This document shows positions 5,784 through 14,148 of a DNA stretch of 20,569 nt, piece by piece; position 1 is the stretch's first letter, and each line of letters opens with the position of its first letter. Both the position numbers and the translations under genes were made by a program. Origin of the DNA: a bacterium (GTDB taxonomy: Bacteria > Electryoneota > Electryoneia > Electryoneales > Electryoneaceae); contig JANQEY010000324.1 in the NCBI GenBank assembly GCA_028278125.1, forward strand, positions 1 through 20,569. The letters run 5' to 3'. The notes under the pieces are model-generated. The model ran no database searches. It was not told where the DNA came from and saw only the letters and a program-made list of their open reading frames with translations.

Positions 5784-7463
5784 ATGCAGAAGATTGTCGA
5801 ATGTGTACCCAATATATCAGAGGGACGTGATAAAGGTGTAATTGAGGCCTGTGCAAACGCCGCGGCAGCAGTTGATGGATGTACGTTGCTCGATGTCGAT
5901 CCGGGCGCGGATACCAACCGAACGGTAATAACCCTGGCGGGTGATCCTGAAGCCGTACTTGAAGGAGCATTCCAGTTGATCGCCATGTCCCACAGTTTGA
6001 TAGATATGAGCACTCATAGCGGGGAACATCCCCGTGCAGGCGCAACTGACGTATGTCCATTTGTCCCGGTTGCCAACATGACAATGGATGAATGCGTTGA
6101 ACTGGCCAAAAGGCTTGGGAAGCGTGTTGGTGAAGAGCTCGACGTTCCGGTTTATCTCTATGAATTCGCAGCTTCTAAGGAAGAATGGCAAAATCTCGCC
6201 GAGGTGCGTAAAGGTGAATACGAGGCGTTACCCCAGAAGATGAAAGATCCGGCATGGAAGCCGGATTTTGGTCCCCATGAGTTCCGCCCGAAGTTCGGGG
6301 CAGTTCATATCAGTGCCCGTAAATTCCTTATCGCTTATAATATCAACCTGAATACTCGTTTTGCCCGCCTTGCAAAAGACATCGCCCTGAAAATCCGTGA
6401 AAAGGGACACCTGAAACGGGACGAACGACGTGAATTTGTACTGAATGAAAATGGTAAGCGTATCAAGGTGCCTGGCTTGTTCCAGAACTGTAAAGCCGCA
6501 GGATGGTATCTCGATGAATGGAAACAGGCACAGGTAACGATGAACCTGACCGATCCGGATGTCACGGCACCTCACCAGGTATTTGATAAGGTCTGCGATA
6601 TGGCGGTCGATATGGGTGTCCGGATCACTGGAAGCGAAATAGTCGGACTGATTCCCCTCAAACCCATGCTCGATGCGGGACGTTTCTACCTGACGAAGCA
6701 GAAAAGAAGTACAGCTGTTCATGAACGTGAACTTGTAAGGGTCGCGATCGAGTCGATGGGATTAAATGACATGAGCGAGTTTGATCCCGATAAGAAGATT
6801 GTCGAATACACTATTGCCGGTGGACAATCAGAAAAACTGGTCGATATGACAGTCACCGGATTCTGTGAAGAATTGGCAAGTGAATCCCCTGCTCCGGGTG
6901 GTGGTAGTGTAGCGGCGTTGGCCGGTTCACTTGCGGCGTCCCTGGCTGCGATGGTCACTAATCTGACCCACGGCAAATTTGAGTACGAAGAAACATGGGA
7001 AGAGATGGAAGAGGTTGGCGTCAAGGGACAGGATCTCAAGGACAAGCTTCTGAAAGCTATCGATGATGATACTGACGCTTTTAACGGTGTAATGGCGGCG
7101 ATGCGTCTACCGAAAAAGACCGAGGAACAACAGGAAGCCAGGACAAGAGCGATTGATAAGGCGAACATGGACGCGACAATGATCCCATATAAGGTCTGCG
7201 AATGGTCGCTGGCTACTTACGACCTGATCGATGCCGTTGTGGAAAGAGGTAATCCGAACAGCGTTTCGGACGGTGGCGTTGCTGCATTGTGCGCTCATAC
7301 CGCTGTTTACGGAGCAGCCTTAAATGTTCGCATCAATCTCCCGGGAATTATTGATGAAAATTTCAAGAAGGAGATGCAGGAGGGAGTTAAAAAACTGACT
7401 GCCGAGGCGGACAAACGGGTCAAATCAGTCCTCGATAAAGTCAACAATGCTCTGGAATATTGA
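5784..7463 (+). CDS. ftcD: Bifunctional glutamate formimidoyltransferase / formimidoyl-THF cyclodeaminase
   Basis: This 559-aa fused enzyme acts in the cytoplasm at the end of histidine degradation. The N-terminal part (about 1-326) transfers the formimino group from formiminoglutamate to tetrahydrofolate. It shows CVPNISEGR (7-15) and HSGEHPR (78-84), whose His82 lines up with the catalytic base of the mammalian transferase. The C-terminal part (about 352-559) is the cyclodeaminase, which releases ammonia to give 5,10-methenyl-THF. It shows SPAPGGGSVAALAG (368-381), DDDTDAFNGVMAA (427-439) with its acidic centre, and GNPNSVSDGGVAALCA (489-504). A short linker (327-351) joins them. GGGAG lies just upstream of the ATG. 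The STAS and M29 genes follow at 24-bp and about 30-bp gaps, probably in the same operon. No other hut genes are in the window. Confidence 0.96.
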   Translation: MQKIVECVPNISEGRDKGVIEACANAAAAVDGCTLLDVDPGADTNRTVITLAGDPEAVLEGAFQLIAMSHSLIDMSTHSGEHPRAGATDVCPFVPVANMTMDECVELAKRLGKRVGEELDVPVYLYEFAASKEEWQNLAEVRKGEYEALPQKMKDPAWKPDFGPHEFRPKFGAVHISARKFLIAYNINLNTRFARLAKDIALKIREKGHLKRDERREFVLNENGKRIKVPGLFQNCKAAGWYLDEWKQAQVTMNLTDPDVTAPHQVFDKVCDMAVDMGVRITGSEIVGLIPLKPMLDAGRFYLTKQKRSTAVHERELVRVAIESMGLNDMSEFDPDKKIVEYTIAGGQSEKLVDMTVTGFCEELASESPAPGGGSVAALAGSLAASLAAMVTNLTHGKFEYEETWEEMEEVGVKGQDLKDKLLKAIDDDTDAFNGVMAAMRLPKKTEEQQEARTRAIDKANMDATMIPYKVCEWSLATYDLIDAVVERGNPNSVSDGGVAALCAHTAVYGAALNVRINLPGIIDENFKKEMQEGVKKLTAEADKRVKSVLDKVNNALEY

Positions 7464-7487
7464 TATCTGAACCTTAGCGGTAACAAA

Positions 7488-7844
7488 ATGTCGAACCGTA
7501 TTACCCTGTCATTTATTGAAGATATTCCTGTCGTGGGGCTATCAGGCCGGCTGCAGGGTGATTATATAGATGAAGTAGAAAAACAATTGGCTGGTAACCT
7601 CAACAGCTCTTTGAATGTAATATTTGACCTGAAGGAATTGGAATTTATTACTTCTCTCGGACTCAGGCTGTTTCTTAAACGAAGAAATGAAGTGTTAAGG
7701 AAAAAGGGAGAAGTGTTAATAGCAAATCCCACGGGTAGCGTTCAAAAAATCCTGGATATAACAGGTTTGGTAAATTTATTCCTGGTATTTGATTCCATTG
7801 ATGCTGCTTTGAATCATTTACATGGGAATTCGGAAAAGACGTGA
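7488..7844 (+). CDS. STAS-domain protein, anti-sigma factor antagonist type
   Basis: This 118-aa protein is a single STAS domain like SpoIIAA/RsbV. Such proteins are switched by phosphorylation of one serine and bind an anti-sigma kinase when unphosphorylated. FDLKELEFITSLGLRLFLKRR (46-66) carries the conserved Asp47 and, at the phosphorylation position, Ser56; Thr55 replaces the Asp often found before it. The C-terminal part (VLIANPTGSVQKILDITGL) has the usual strand-helix pattern. No kinase, phosphatase or sigma factor is encoded nearby, so its partner is elsewhere. It lies between ftcD and an M29 peptidase with short gaps, which suggests cotranscription. An alternative role is in another STAS-based signalling path rather than sigma control. 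Confidence 0.88.
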   Translation: MSNRITLSFIEDIPVVGLSGRLQGDYIDEVEKQLAGNLNSSLNVIFDLKELEFITSLGLRLFLKRRNEVLRKKGEVLIANPTGSVQKILDITGLVNLFLVFDSIDAALNHLHGNSEKT

Positions 7845-7873
7845 TTTTAACTCTTAAATAAGTGAGGAAAACA

Positions 7874-8995
7874 GTGACAGATCCCAGGTACACAAAACTT
7901 GCAGACCTCCTGGTGAATTATTCCTGCGAGGTTCAGCCGGGTGAAAATGTTCTTATCGAAACATATGATATTCCCATTGAATTTATTGACGCGTTAATTA
8001 AATCCGTTTATAGAGCGAAGGGAAATCCACTTGTAGAAACCAAGCATGCACGCCTGGTTCGTTCCCTGATCAAAGGTGCCAGTAAAGAGAGCCTGGCAGC
8101 GATAAAGGAAGCTGAATTATACCGCATGAAAAACATGGATGCGTTTATCGGTGCCCGCGGTGTTTATAACGCTAAGGAGATGAGCGATCTCACATCTGAG
8201 CAGAACCAGATGATGAGCACCGAATGGTTCCAGCCGGTACACATGGAAGAACGTGTTCCAAATACCAAATGGGTTGTGTTGCGTTGGCCGTCACCGCAAA
8301 TGGCGCAAATGGCAAGCATGGCAACAGAAGCGTTCGAAGATTATTACTTTAATGTCACCGCTGGAGTGGACTATCAGAAGATGTCCGATATGATGGATCC
8401 TGCCGCTGATTTCCTTAAAAACGCCGACCAGGTACATATCACCGGACCGGGAACAGATCTGAAGTTCTCGATTAAGGGAATTGGGGCGGTTAAATGTGAC
8501 GGTAAACGGAACATTCCCGATGGTGAAGTTTATTCATGCCCGATCAAGGATTCTGTTAACGGAACAATCAAGTATACAACACCTTCTACATACCATGGAT
8601 TTACATTTAAGGACGTCCAGCTTCGTTTTAAAAACGGTAAGATTGTAGAAGCAACATCTAACGACACAAAACGAATCAATGATATATTTGATACCGACGA
8701 TGGCGCGAGGTTTGTCGGTGAATTTGCCCTAGGATGCAACCCGATGATCAATTTTGCAATGGACGACACCCTATTCGATGAAAAAATCGGCGGTTCATTC
8801 CATTTTACACCGGGAAATGCATACGACGATACGGATAACGGTAACCGCAGTGCTGTTCACTGGGACCTGGTCTGTATCCAGACACCCGAATACGGCGGTG
8901 GTGAAATTAAGATGGACGGTGAATTGATCAGGAAAGACGGAAAGTTTGTCCACCCGTCTTTCGAAGGATTAAATCCTGAGAACCTGGTTATTTGA
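7874..8995 (+). CDS. M29-family metallo-aminopeptidase
   Basis: M29 aminopeptidases (AmpS / aminopeptidase T group) are cytoplasmic enzymes with two metal ions that remove N-terminal residues from peptides. In this 373-aa version the expected ligand pattern is visible: Glu218 in GEVY, Glu283 in VGEFALG, His310 in SFHF, Tyr317 in GNAY, and His329 and Asp331 in VHWD, in the order known from the Thermus enzyme. The N-terminal domain (1-about 180) is also typical. I chose the GTG at 7874, because GTGAGGAA lies five to ten bases before it; a GTG at 7862 is part of that ribosome-binding stretch. The gene is the last of the ftcD-STAS-M29 group and is followed by palindromes and a terminator. Confidence 0.95.
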   Translation: MTDPRYTKLADLLVNYSCEVQPGENVLIETYDIPIEFIDALIKSVYRAKGNPLVETKHARLVRSLIKGASKESLAAIKEAELYRMKNMDAFIGARGVYNAKEMSDLTSEQNQMMSTEWFQPVHMEERVPNTKWVVLRWPSPQMAQMASMATEAFEDYYFNVTAGVDYQKMSDMMDPAADFLKNADQVHITGPGTDLKFSIKGIGAVKCDGKRNIPDGEVYSCPIKDSVNGTIKYTTPSTYHGFTFKDVQLRFKNGKIVEATSNDTKRINDIFDTDDGARFVGEFALGCNPMINFAMDDTLFDEKIGGSFHFTPGNAYDDTDNGNRSAVHWDLVCIQTPEYGGGEIKMDGELIRKDGKFVHPSFEGLNPENLVI

Positions 8996-9016
8996 AGATA
9001 ATTGTGTAAAAATAAT

Positions 9017-9042
9017 CCCGGGAAACGCTGTTCCCGGGCTAC
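9017..9042. repeat. Family D palindrome, inverted copy
   Basis: The stem is cccgggaa / ttcccggg (9017-9024 / 9031-9038) followed by ctac. Its reverse complement over 9018-9042 is identical to 3124-3148. No T-tract follows directly, so I treat it as a dispersed repeat and not as the main terminator. Confidence 0.85.
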
Positions 9043-9063
9043 CACAAAAGGTTATAAAAGTAG

Positions 9064-9090
9064 GCCGGATTCCCCGAATCCGGCTTTTTA
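9064..9090 (+). terminator. Rho-independent terminator of the ftcD-STAS-M29 operon
   Basis: A 9-bp stem, gccggattc / gaatccggc (9064-9072 / 9076-9084), has a 3-base loop and then TTTTTA. It sits 69 bases after the M29 stop codon in the reading direction. The start taggccggatt and overall form resemble the hairpin at 17075-17098, so it may be a repeat (family F) serving as a terminator. Confidence 0.85.
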
Positions 9091-9127
9091 GTATAAAACA
9101 TAATTCCGTTGTGATTAAATTTTTATA

Positions 9128-9160
9128 GGAATCCTGGCTTACGCGTCAAGCCGGGTCATC
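9128..9160. repeat. Diverged palindrome resembling family C
   Basis: Read in reverse it runs gatgacccggctt, then acgcgt-type centre, then aagccaggattcc: the same outline (atgac ... ggat-cc) as the family C units near 2613 and 2970 but with different stem bases. The assignment is tentative. Confidence 0.4.
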
Positions 9161-9196
9161 AAATATTAAAACCCATCCCGAAAAATCGGGATGGGT
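9160..9196 (-). terminator. Rho-independent terminator of the minus-strand lipoprotein unit
   Basis: An 11-bp stem, acccatcccga / tcgggatgggt (9171-9181 / 9186-9196), has an AAAA loop. On the minus strand it is followed by TTTTAATATTT. It lies 31 bases after the stop of the lipoprotein gene and faces the terminator at 9064, so the two operons converge here. Confidence 0.88.
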
Positions 9197-9227
9197 TAAT
9201 TTATCGAAAGTACTTATTAAAATTTCT

Positions 9228-10097
9228 TTAGAAATAGATCGGCTGGGTAAATCCGTCTTCAGACATGTAGAATACACCGCGATAGTAAGTGTCGTAGCCG
9301 GTCAGGTCTACCCTGACACGTTCTTCACCTTTTACCTTTATAACAGCTTCACCAGACGAATTCGCACGCATTGTACATTCGATCTCAACTGGTAGTATTA
9401 CTGGAGTTTCATTGAGTGCGATAATGGTTGTTGTCCCGGTAATGGTATATGTTCCGGCGGGATTATCGACATCCGTTGAAAGACCAGTAATATCCGCACG
9501 CCATTCACTCAGCATTCCGGCGCCTGTAGTGTTAATTCCCGATCCCGAAAACACAACTTCAAGATTCAGGTACAAAGCTCTTGCATCAAGTTGGGTAGTG
9601 TTTAATCCACCATCAGCATAAACCAGGCTCATGGAGTCAGCGTAGGTCATGGATAGTTCTCGTTCAAGGGTACCAAGGTACACACTGTCTTCCTTGAAGG
9701 AATAATATTCCGATTTTACAGGTTGAATATCGTCAGGTGGCGCAATATTGTGATCAAAGCGTAAATACTCGTCAATACCCGACGAGCCCGACCTTATGAA
9801 CCATCCTTCAAAATCATTACCAGCATCTACCTCAGACCATCCCTGCGGCAGAACCTCCTGGAAAGGAATAGCACCAGGGGTACCGCCCATCTGGGCAACG
9901 GCGATTCCCTTCTCTTTGCGGAAACGCTGCATCATTGACCAGTATTCAACAGCATAATTCCAGTCCGTAGCGAAGTCTTCCAGTGTGAATAATTCGGTAA
10001 TGTCAAACTCATCCGGCTCGTTACACCCCACAAAAGTCAGCAATACGGCAAATAGACTAATTATTATACCGATTGTGACGACACGTGCAAGGTTCAT
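9228..10097 (-). CDS. Lipoprotein of unknown function, 289 aa
   Basis: The N-terminus is a lipoprotein signal, IGIIISLFAVLLTFVGC, with Cys25 as the likely lipidated residue. The rest is soluble with an acidic start (NEPDEFDITELFTLEDF). The second half is rich in Thr/Ser and alternating hydrophobics (GTYTITGTTTIIALNE, VILPVEIECTMR), which suggests a beta-rich fold, perhaps a beta-barrel or sandwich. I do not recognise a family. The GTG at 10103 is in frame, but GAGAGGG is properly spaced for the ATG at 10097. It follows the 1272-aa exported protein by 132 bp and precedes a terminator, so it may be transcribed with it. It probably sits on a membrane facing the periplasm or outside. Confidence 0.85.
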   Translation of the reverse strand: MNLARVVTIGIIISLFAVLLTFVGCNEPDEFDITELFTLEDFATDWNYAVEYWSMMQRFRKEKGIAVAQMGGTPGAIPFQEVLPQGWSEVDAGNDFEGWFIRSGSSGIDEYLRFDHNIAPPDDIQPVKSEYYSFKEDSVYLGTLERELSMTYADSMSLVYADGGLNTTQLDARALYLNLEVVFSGSGINTTGAGMLSEWRADITGLSTDVDNPAGTYTITGTTTIIALNETPVILPVEIECTMRANSSGEAVIKVKGEERVRVDLTGYDTYYRGVFYMSEDGFTQPIYF

Positions 10098-10229
10098 TAT
10101 CACCCTCTCTTGCGGTTTTACAATATCATATTAATATAGATTTGCATCCGTGCCAGCGCAAGTTCTCATCTCGCTATCTCTATTACACAGGTTCTCATTT
10201 GACACCGGCTATTAATCTCTCTAAATCAG

Positions 10230-13200
10230 CTATTTTATGAGCATTATCTTGTTAACGGCAGTTTTTTCACCGGAAACAAGACGGACAAAATATAATCCAC
10301 TGGCGACACTTTTTCCATAATTGTCCTTGCCATTCCAGACAGCCAGGTGATGTCCAGCCGATTGAGAACCTCGAACCAGTGTATTAACCTCCTGGCCGAC
10401 AACGTTGTAGATCTTTAAAACAGTCTCGGCTCTTTGGGGCAATTCAAATGGTATCACGGTTGCCGGGTTGAATGGATTCGGATAGTTATTTCCCAGGTTA
10501 AATTTATAAGGTTGACTGATATTGGTATCTTCAACGTCATCTGGGGCTATAATTTCCGCTCCAACCCCCGACCTGACCATCAGGTTACCAAAATTAAACG
10601 GTTGCCAGCCATTTGCCGCGGTATGGAACATTGAACGGTTATATGGCATACCCTGTGTATCGACACCTATCGCCGGTGCACCGGGTGATTCAAAAGTATA
10701 ATCAATTGTCACCCAGAAATCTGTCGTTTGGATATTTGGACGTTCCAATCCGGGAAAATGGAATGTAAAAAACTCAAGTATTACTGGTGGATTGATATAG
10801 TATGGTCCAGCCACCATATCTAAAGGATATCCAAAGTCATTGGGAGATACACCAATTCCAATCTCATCTGTGCCGTTGGTTATCAACTGAACTGAATAAA
10901 CTTCGGTGGGCAGGTCGTTCATCTCCTCCTGTGGCATATCCATCAGAACCGCGAACCTGTTATCCTCCCACTGGAAACTGACAACGTAGAATGCTTCATA
11001 GGTACTGTCATCATATACCATCTGTGTAATTACCGGATCTTCTCCAGAATACGCACCAACCGGATAAGAAAATTCACCTTCAAAGTCCGGCCCGTTTTCA
11101 TCAATAAACCCGGCAAGTGAATATTCATACCATCCACCATAGAGAGGATTCAGGTCAATGTAATCGGTCTGTTCAGCGTCAACCGTCCAGATAAACTCAC
11201 CGTTTCTGTAGATATTCATCCCTTCAAAATCATTCAATGGCAGGAAATCGATACCTTCGGCAGGATTTTCCCATGAGACTATCAGCGAGCTGCTCTCTTC
11301 GATACGCTGAACATCAATGTTGGTCGGTGCTACCGGTGGAACAAACAGTGTTGCCTGGATGGACGCGTCCGCGAACTGCTCAGGATTGGAAACAATCGAA
11401 GCGCAATTCTGAGGCCACCAGCCGTGGAAAATAGCATTACCCACATCATCGCGTTCGATAATAAACGATCCTACACCAGGGGTTTTATCCGGACCATACA
11501 ATGCGATATCGTAAACATTATGGAATCCCATAGGAATGGCTGTTTCCATAGTCAGGTAACCCGCTTCGTCAGAGAATTCCAGCTGAGCGTCTGGGAAAGT
11601 ATAGTAAGGTGATGAGTTGTATGGAGCTCCTGAGAGCGAGCGGTACCTTAAAGAGTTTCCGGCTGCGTAATAATAAGCCCAGTAATTTCCTTCCGATCCA
11701 CTCCGGTCGTAAGTCCAGGAATCGGAATCATCATCGTCAACGTATAGCCCTACTCCCTCCCCATCATCAAGTTCGGGGTTCAGGAAATCTTCTGCAGCAA
11801 CCAGCAAAAGATCGTTCTCATCATCGTATTTAAAGTACATGTATGCTGATCCGGGAGGATCTGGAGCATCGTATCCGAACACATCAGAAATATCGACACG
11901 AACGGCATCATCCCATTCGCCATCATCGAGGACACCATCAATTGTCACTTCTGTAGTCATTTCAGGGAATACAGGATCATAAACAAGGTAGGTGTCATCG
12001 AGGTTACCAATCGCCTCATTAGAATATACACTCTCACCTTCATCATATACTGCTGTGATCACGTAGTAATAAACCCGGGTTGGGAAGATGTTATCGTCAT
12101 CTACATAACTTGTTTCATCGGCTTCAACCAGGCCTATTTCTGTATATGGACCACCGGAAACAGTACTTCTCCAGATCCTGATTGATTGTAATTCGTCAAG
12201 TTCACCAAGCTCCGGGATAGTTTCTTCCTGATGATTATAAATTGAGACAGTACCGTTATCGTAAGTTTCCGGATAATCGTCCAGTTCCATATCGCCAACA
12301 GTGATCATACGATCCATATCCCTCTGCATGGTTGCAAGCATTGTCATCGGATCCCAGTTGAGCTGGATTTCGTGTAGCATACCCTGGCTGGCTGTTAATC
12401 CCTCCGGTGGATTTTCCACCGGGGTAAGAGTAAAATCAATGTCAATTATCTCTTCACCATCGACTATATCCAACTCGATTGAATCGGATGACCATCCCAG
12501 TTTATGAACTGATATTGTTTGGGTTCCTGCATGCACATTCTGGAGAGAATAGTTGCCCTCAGCGTCGGTAACGGTTGATCGGTTTCCATCTTCTGCTTCA
12601 ATAATTACACCGTAATTATCAAGCTCCCCCTGCAATGTTATTGTTCCTGATACTGTCCCACCCTCGAGGTCTGCGGAGAAAACATATGCATACCCGCCGT
12701 TACCGAAGAACCTGTTGTGGACAGCTTTACCACCAGCAACAAGGCGTGTTCCATCAGGTGTTAGAGCGAGATCATTTGCTGATCCGGGATGGCTGTAGCT
12801 AAAGAATGGTTCCGAAGTATATTTTTCGTAAACCAGGATATCTTCATTCAGGTTATCCATATCTCCCCAGGAACTGGCTGTTATTGTTAAACCATCATCA
12901 GAAATACAGATATCAGATACCATATCTCCCATTTCATCAGGAACCCAGAGTGGTGTTCCATCACCATATGTATCAAACACAGCCAGGTAGCCGTTGTAGC
13001 CACCAGCCAGTAAAAACTGTAGTGATCCCGCGGCAATTGTTGATCCGTCTGCTGAAACCGCTGTGGCTGATGCCCAGTTTGACGATTCACCGGAAAAGGC
13101 ATAATCCCAGAGAAGAACGTATTCTTCCTGACCGTTGTCCCAGTGAAATACTCTCAGCCTCCCCCCACTGAGGGAGCCGGTTGTAACAACACTGCCATCT

Positions 13201-14048
13201 GCAGATAATTTGATTGGGGATTCAGTGTTGTTTGTTGCAAAATCCCAGATCAGCGATCCGTCTTCAGTGTCATACAGATAAGCGTGGAACTTACCATTGG
13301 CAGCGACAGTTGAACCATCCGCGCAGATTGTTACGCCATACCATCCCCAGGATTCATCATTATCCACTTCTGCTGTCCAGATCGGCTCATTTGAGTCAGG
13401 TCCAAACGCCAGGATAGAATTGGTCTCGCCTTCCGCACCATAAACAGTTATTACGATTAATTCGCCATCACGAGATAAATCTAACCGTCCTGTTCTCCTG
13501 CCGTCTCCCGCGTCATATGTCCATTCGGGATCGGGAACTTCAGGCGTAAAGAGATGGAAATACTGCCCGTTGGTACAACCGATGTACTGGCCATCCTCCG
13601 AAATATCTATGATATAACCCTCTGAGGTGAGATCACTGATAAACTGGTAGAGGGTATCGCCTGTTTCCCCATCATAGACGATCATCCTGTTGTTATTCAG
13701 GCTGACGCCAACCACTACAATTGAGCCATCCTCAGAGATTGCAACACTATTCATTAAGCCGGTTTCGTCTGAATCTTCCCACAAATATTCACCCGTCTCA
13801 TCCAGCTCATCTTCATAGCCAAACCATTCAAGTGGTATCCGGTTATGCGTCCAGGGAACCTCTGAATCAACAGTTGTATACCAGGAACCCTTCTGTACTC
13901 CAGAATATTGTTCGGTAATCTCAGTTCCGGTAAAAGCTGGAGATTCACCGGCATTTGAACCGGTTACCAGGCAGCATACCAATAGAAAAAGTGATACTTT
14001 CGAGATATTGTTCTTAACCACTGTCAATCGTCCCATCTCCCGCCCCAT
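10230..14048 (-). CDS. 1272-aa multidomain exported protein: propeller, carboxypeptidase-like, FN3, sugar-binding-like and sorting domains
   Basis: The signal peptide is about residues 12-33 (VSLFLLVCCLVTGSNA). Eight repeats with an SxDGxxxxxG core start near 103, 148, 190, 240, 280, 330, 381 and 428 and predict a seven- or eight-bladed WD40/PQQ-like propeller (about 85-460). Next come a carboxypeptidase regulatory-like beta-sandwich (about 464-542, GTVSGTITLQG ... TDAEGNYSLQNVHAG), an FN3-like domain (about 544-682), and a CBM9/DOMON-like domain (about 690-897, TIDGVLDDGEWDDA). A second FN3-like domain (about 905-1000) and a beta-rich region of unknown type (about 1005-1165) follow. The last 86 residues (NYPNPFNPAT ... 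SGLYFVRLVSG ... IMLIK) are a type A sorting domain for type IX-like export. It probably acts at the cell surface or is released, and may bind glycans; no catalytic site is evident. Starts at 14036 or a GTG near 14024 are also possible. Confidence 0.92.
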   Translation of the reverse strand: MGREMGRLTVVKNNISKVSLFLLVCCLVTGSNAGESPAFTGTEITEQYSGVQKGSWYTTVDSEVPWTHNRIPLEWFGYEDELDETGEYLWEDSDETGLMNSVAISEDGSIVVVGVSLNNNRMIVYDGETGDTLYQFISDLTSEGYIIDISEDGQYIGCTNGQYFHLFTPEVPDPEWTYDAGDGRRTGRLDLSRDGELIVITVYGAEGETNSILAFGPDSNEPIWTAEVDNDESWGWYGVTICADGSTVAANGKFHAYLYDTEDGSLIWDFATNNTESPIKLSADGSVVTTGSLSGGRLRVFHWDNGQEEYVLLWDYAFSGESSNWASATAVSADGSTIAAGSLQFLLAGGYNGYLAVFDTYGDGTPLWVPDEMGDMVSDICISDDGLTITASSWGDMDNLNEDILVYEKYTSEPFFSYSHPGSANDLALTPDGTRLVAGGKAVHNRFFGNGGYAYVFSADLEGGTVSGTITLQGELDNYGVIIEAEDGNRSTVTDAEGNYSLQNVHAGTQTISVHKLGWSSDSIELDIVDGEEIIDIDFTLTPVENPPEGLTASQGMLHEIQLNWDPMTMLATMQRDMDRMITVGDMELDDYPETYDNGTVSIYNHQEETIPELGELDELQSIRIWRSTVSGGPYTEIGLVEADETSYVDDDNIFPTRVYYYVITAVYDEGESVYSNEAIGNLDDTYLVYDPVFPEMTTEVTIDGVLDDGEWDDAVRVDISDVFGYDAPDPPGSAYMYFKYDDENDLLLVAAEDFLNPELDDGEGVGLYVDDDDSDSWTYDRSGSEGNYWAYYYAAGNSLRYRSLSGAPYNSSPYYTFPDAQLEFSDEAGYLTMETAIPMGFHNVYDIALYGPDKTPGVGSFIIERDDVGNAIFHGWWPQNCASIVSNPEQFADASIQATLFVPPVAPTNIDVQRIEESSSLIVSWENPAEGIDFLPLNDFEGMNIYRNGEFIWTVDAEQTDYIDLNPLYGGWYEYSLAGFIDENGPDFEGEFSYPVGAYSGEDPVITQMVYDDSTYEAFYVVSFQWEDNRFAVLMDMPQEEMNDLPTEVYSVQLITNGTDEIGIGVSPNDFGYPLDMVAGPYYINPPVILEFFTFHFPGLERPNIQTTDFWVTIDYTFESPGAPAIGVDTQGMPYNRSMFHTAANGWQPFNFGNLMVRSGVGAEIIAPDDVEDTNISQPYKFNLGNNYPNPFNPATVIPFELPQRAETVLKIYNVVGQEVNTLVRGSQSAGHHLAVWNGKDNYGKSVASGLYFVRLVSGEKTAVNKIMLIK

Positions 14049-14148
14049 CTATGAGTTTTCTTCATGTTTCATCATTTAAACTAATCATCCTGTTCTGAAA
14101 GGATCAAGCAAAATGATCGATAATATTGACAAGCATTTGATTACATAT

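Noticed and set aside
5683..6722. Several minus-strand reading frames of 76-164 aa
   Set aside because: They lie opposite the well-supported ftcD gene and show no family motifs; shadows of its codon pattern.
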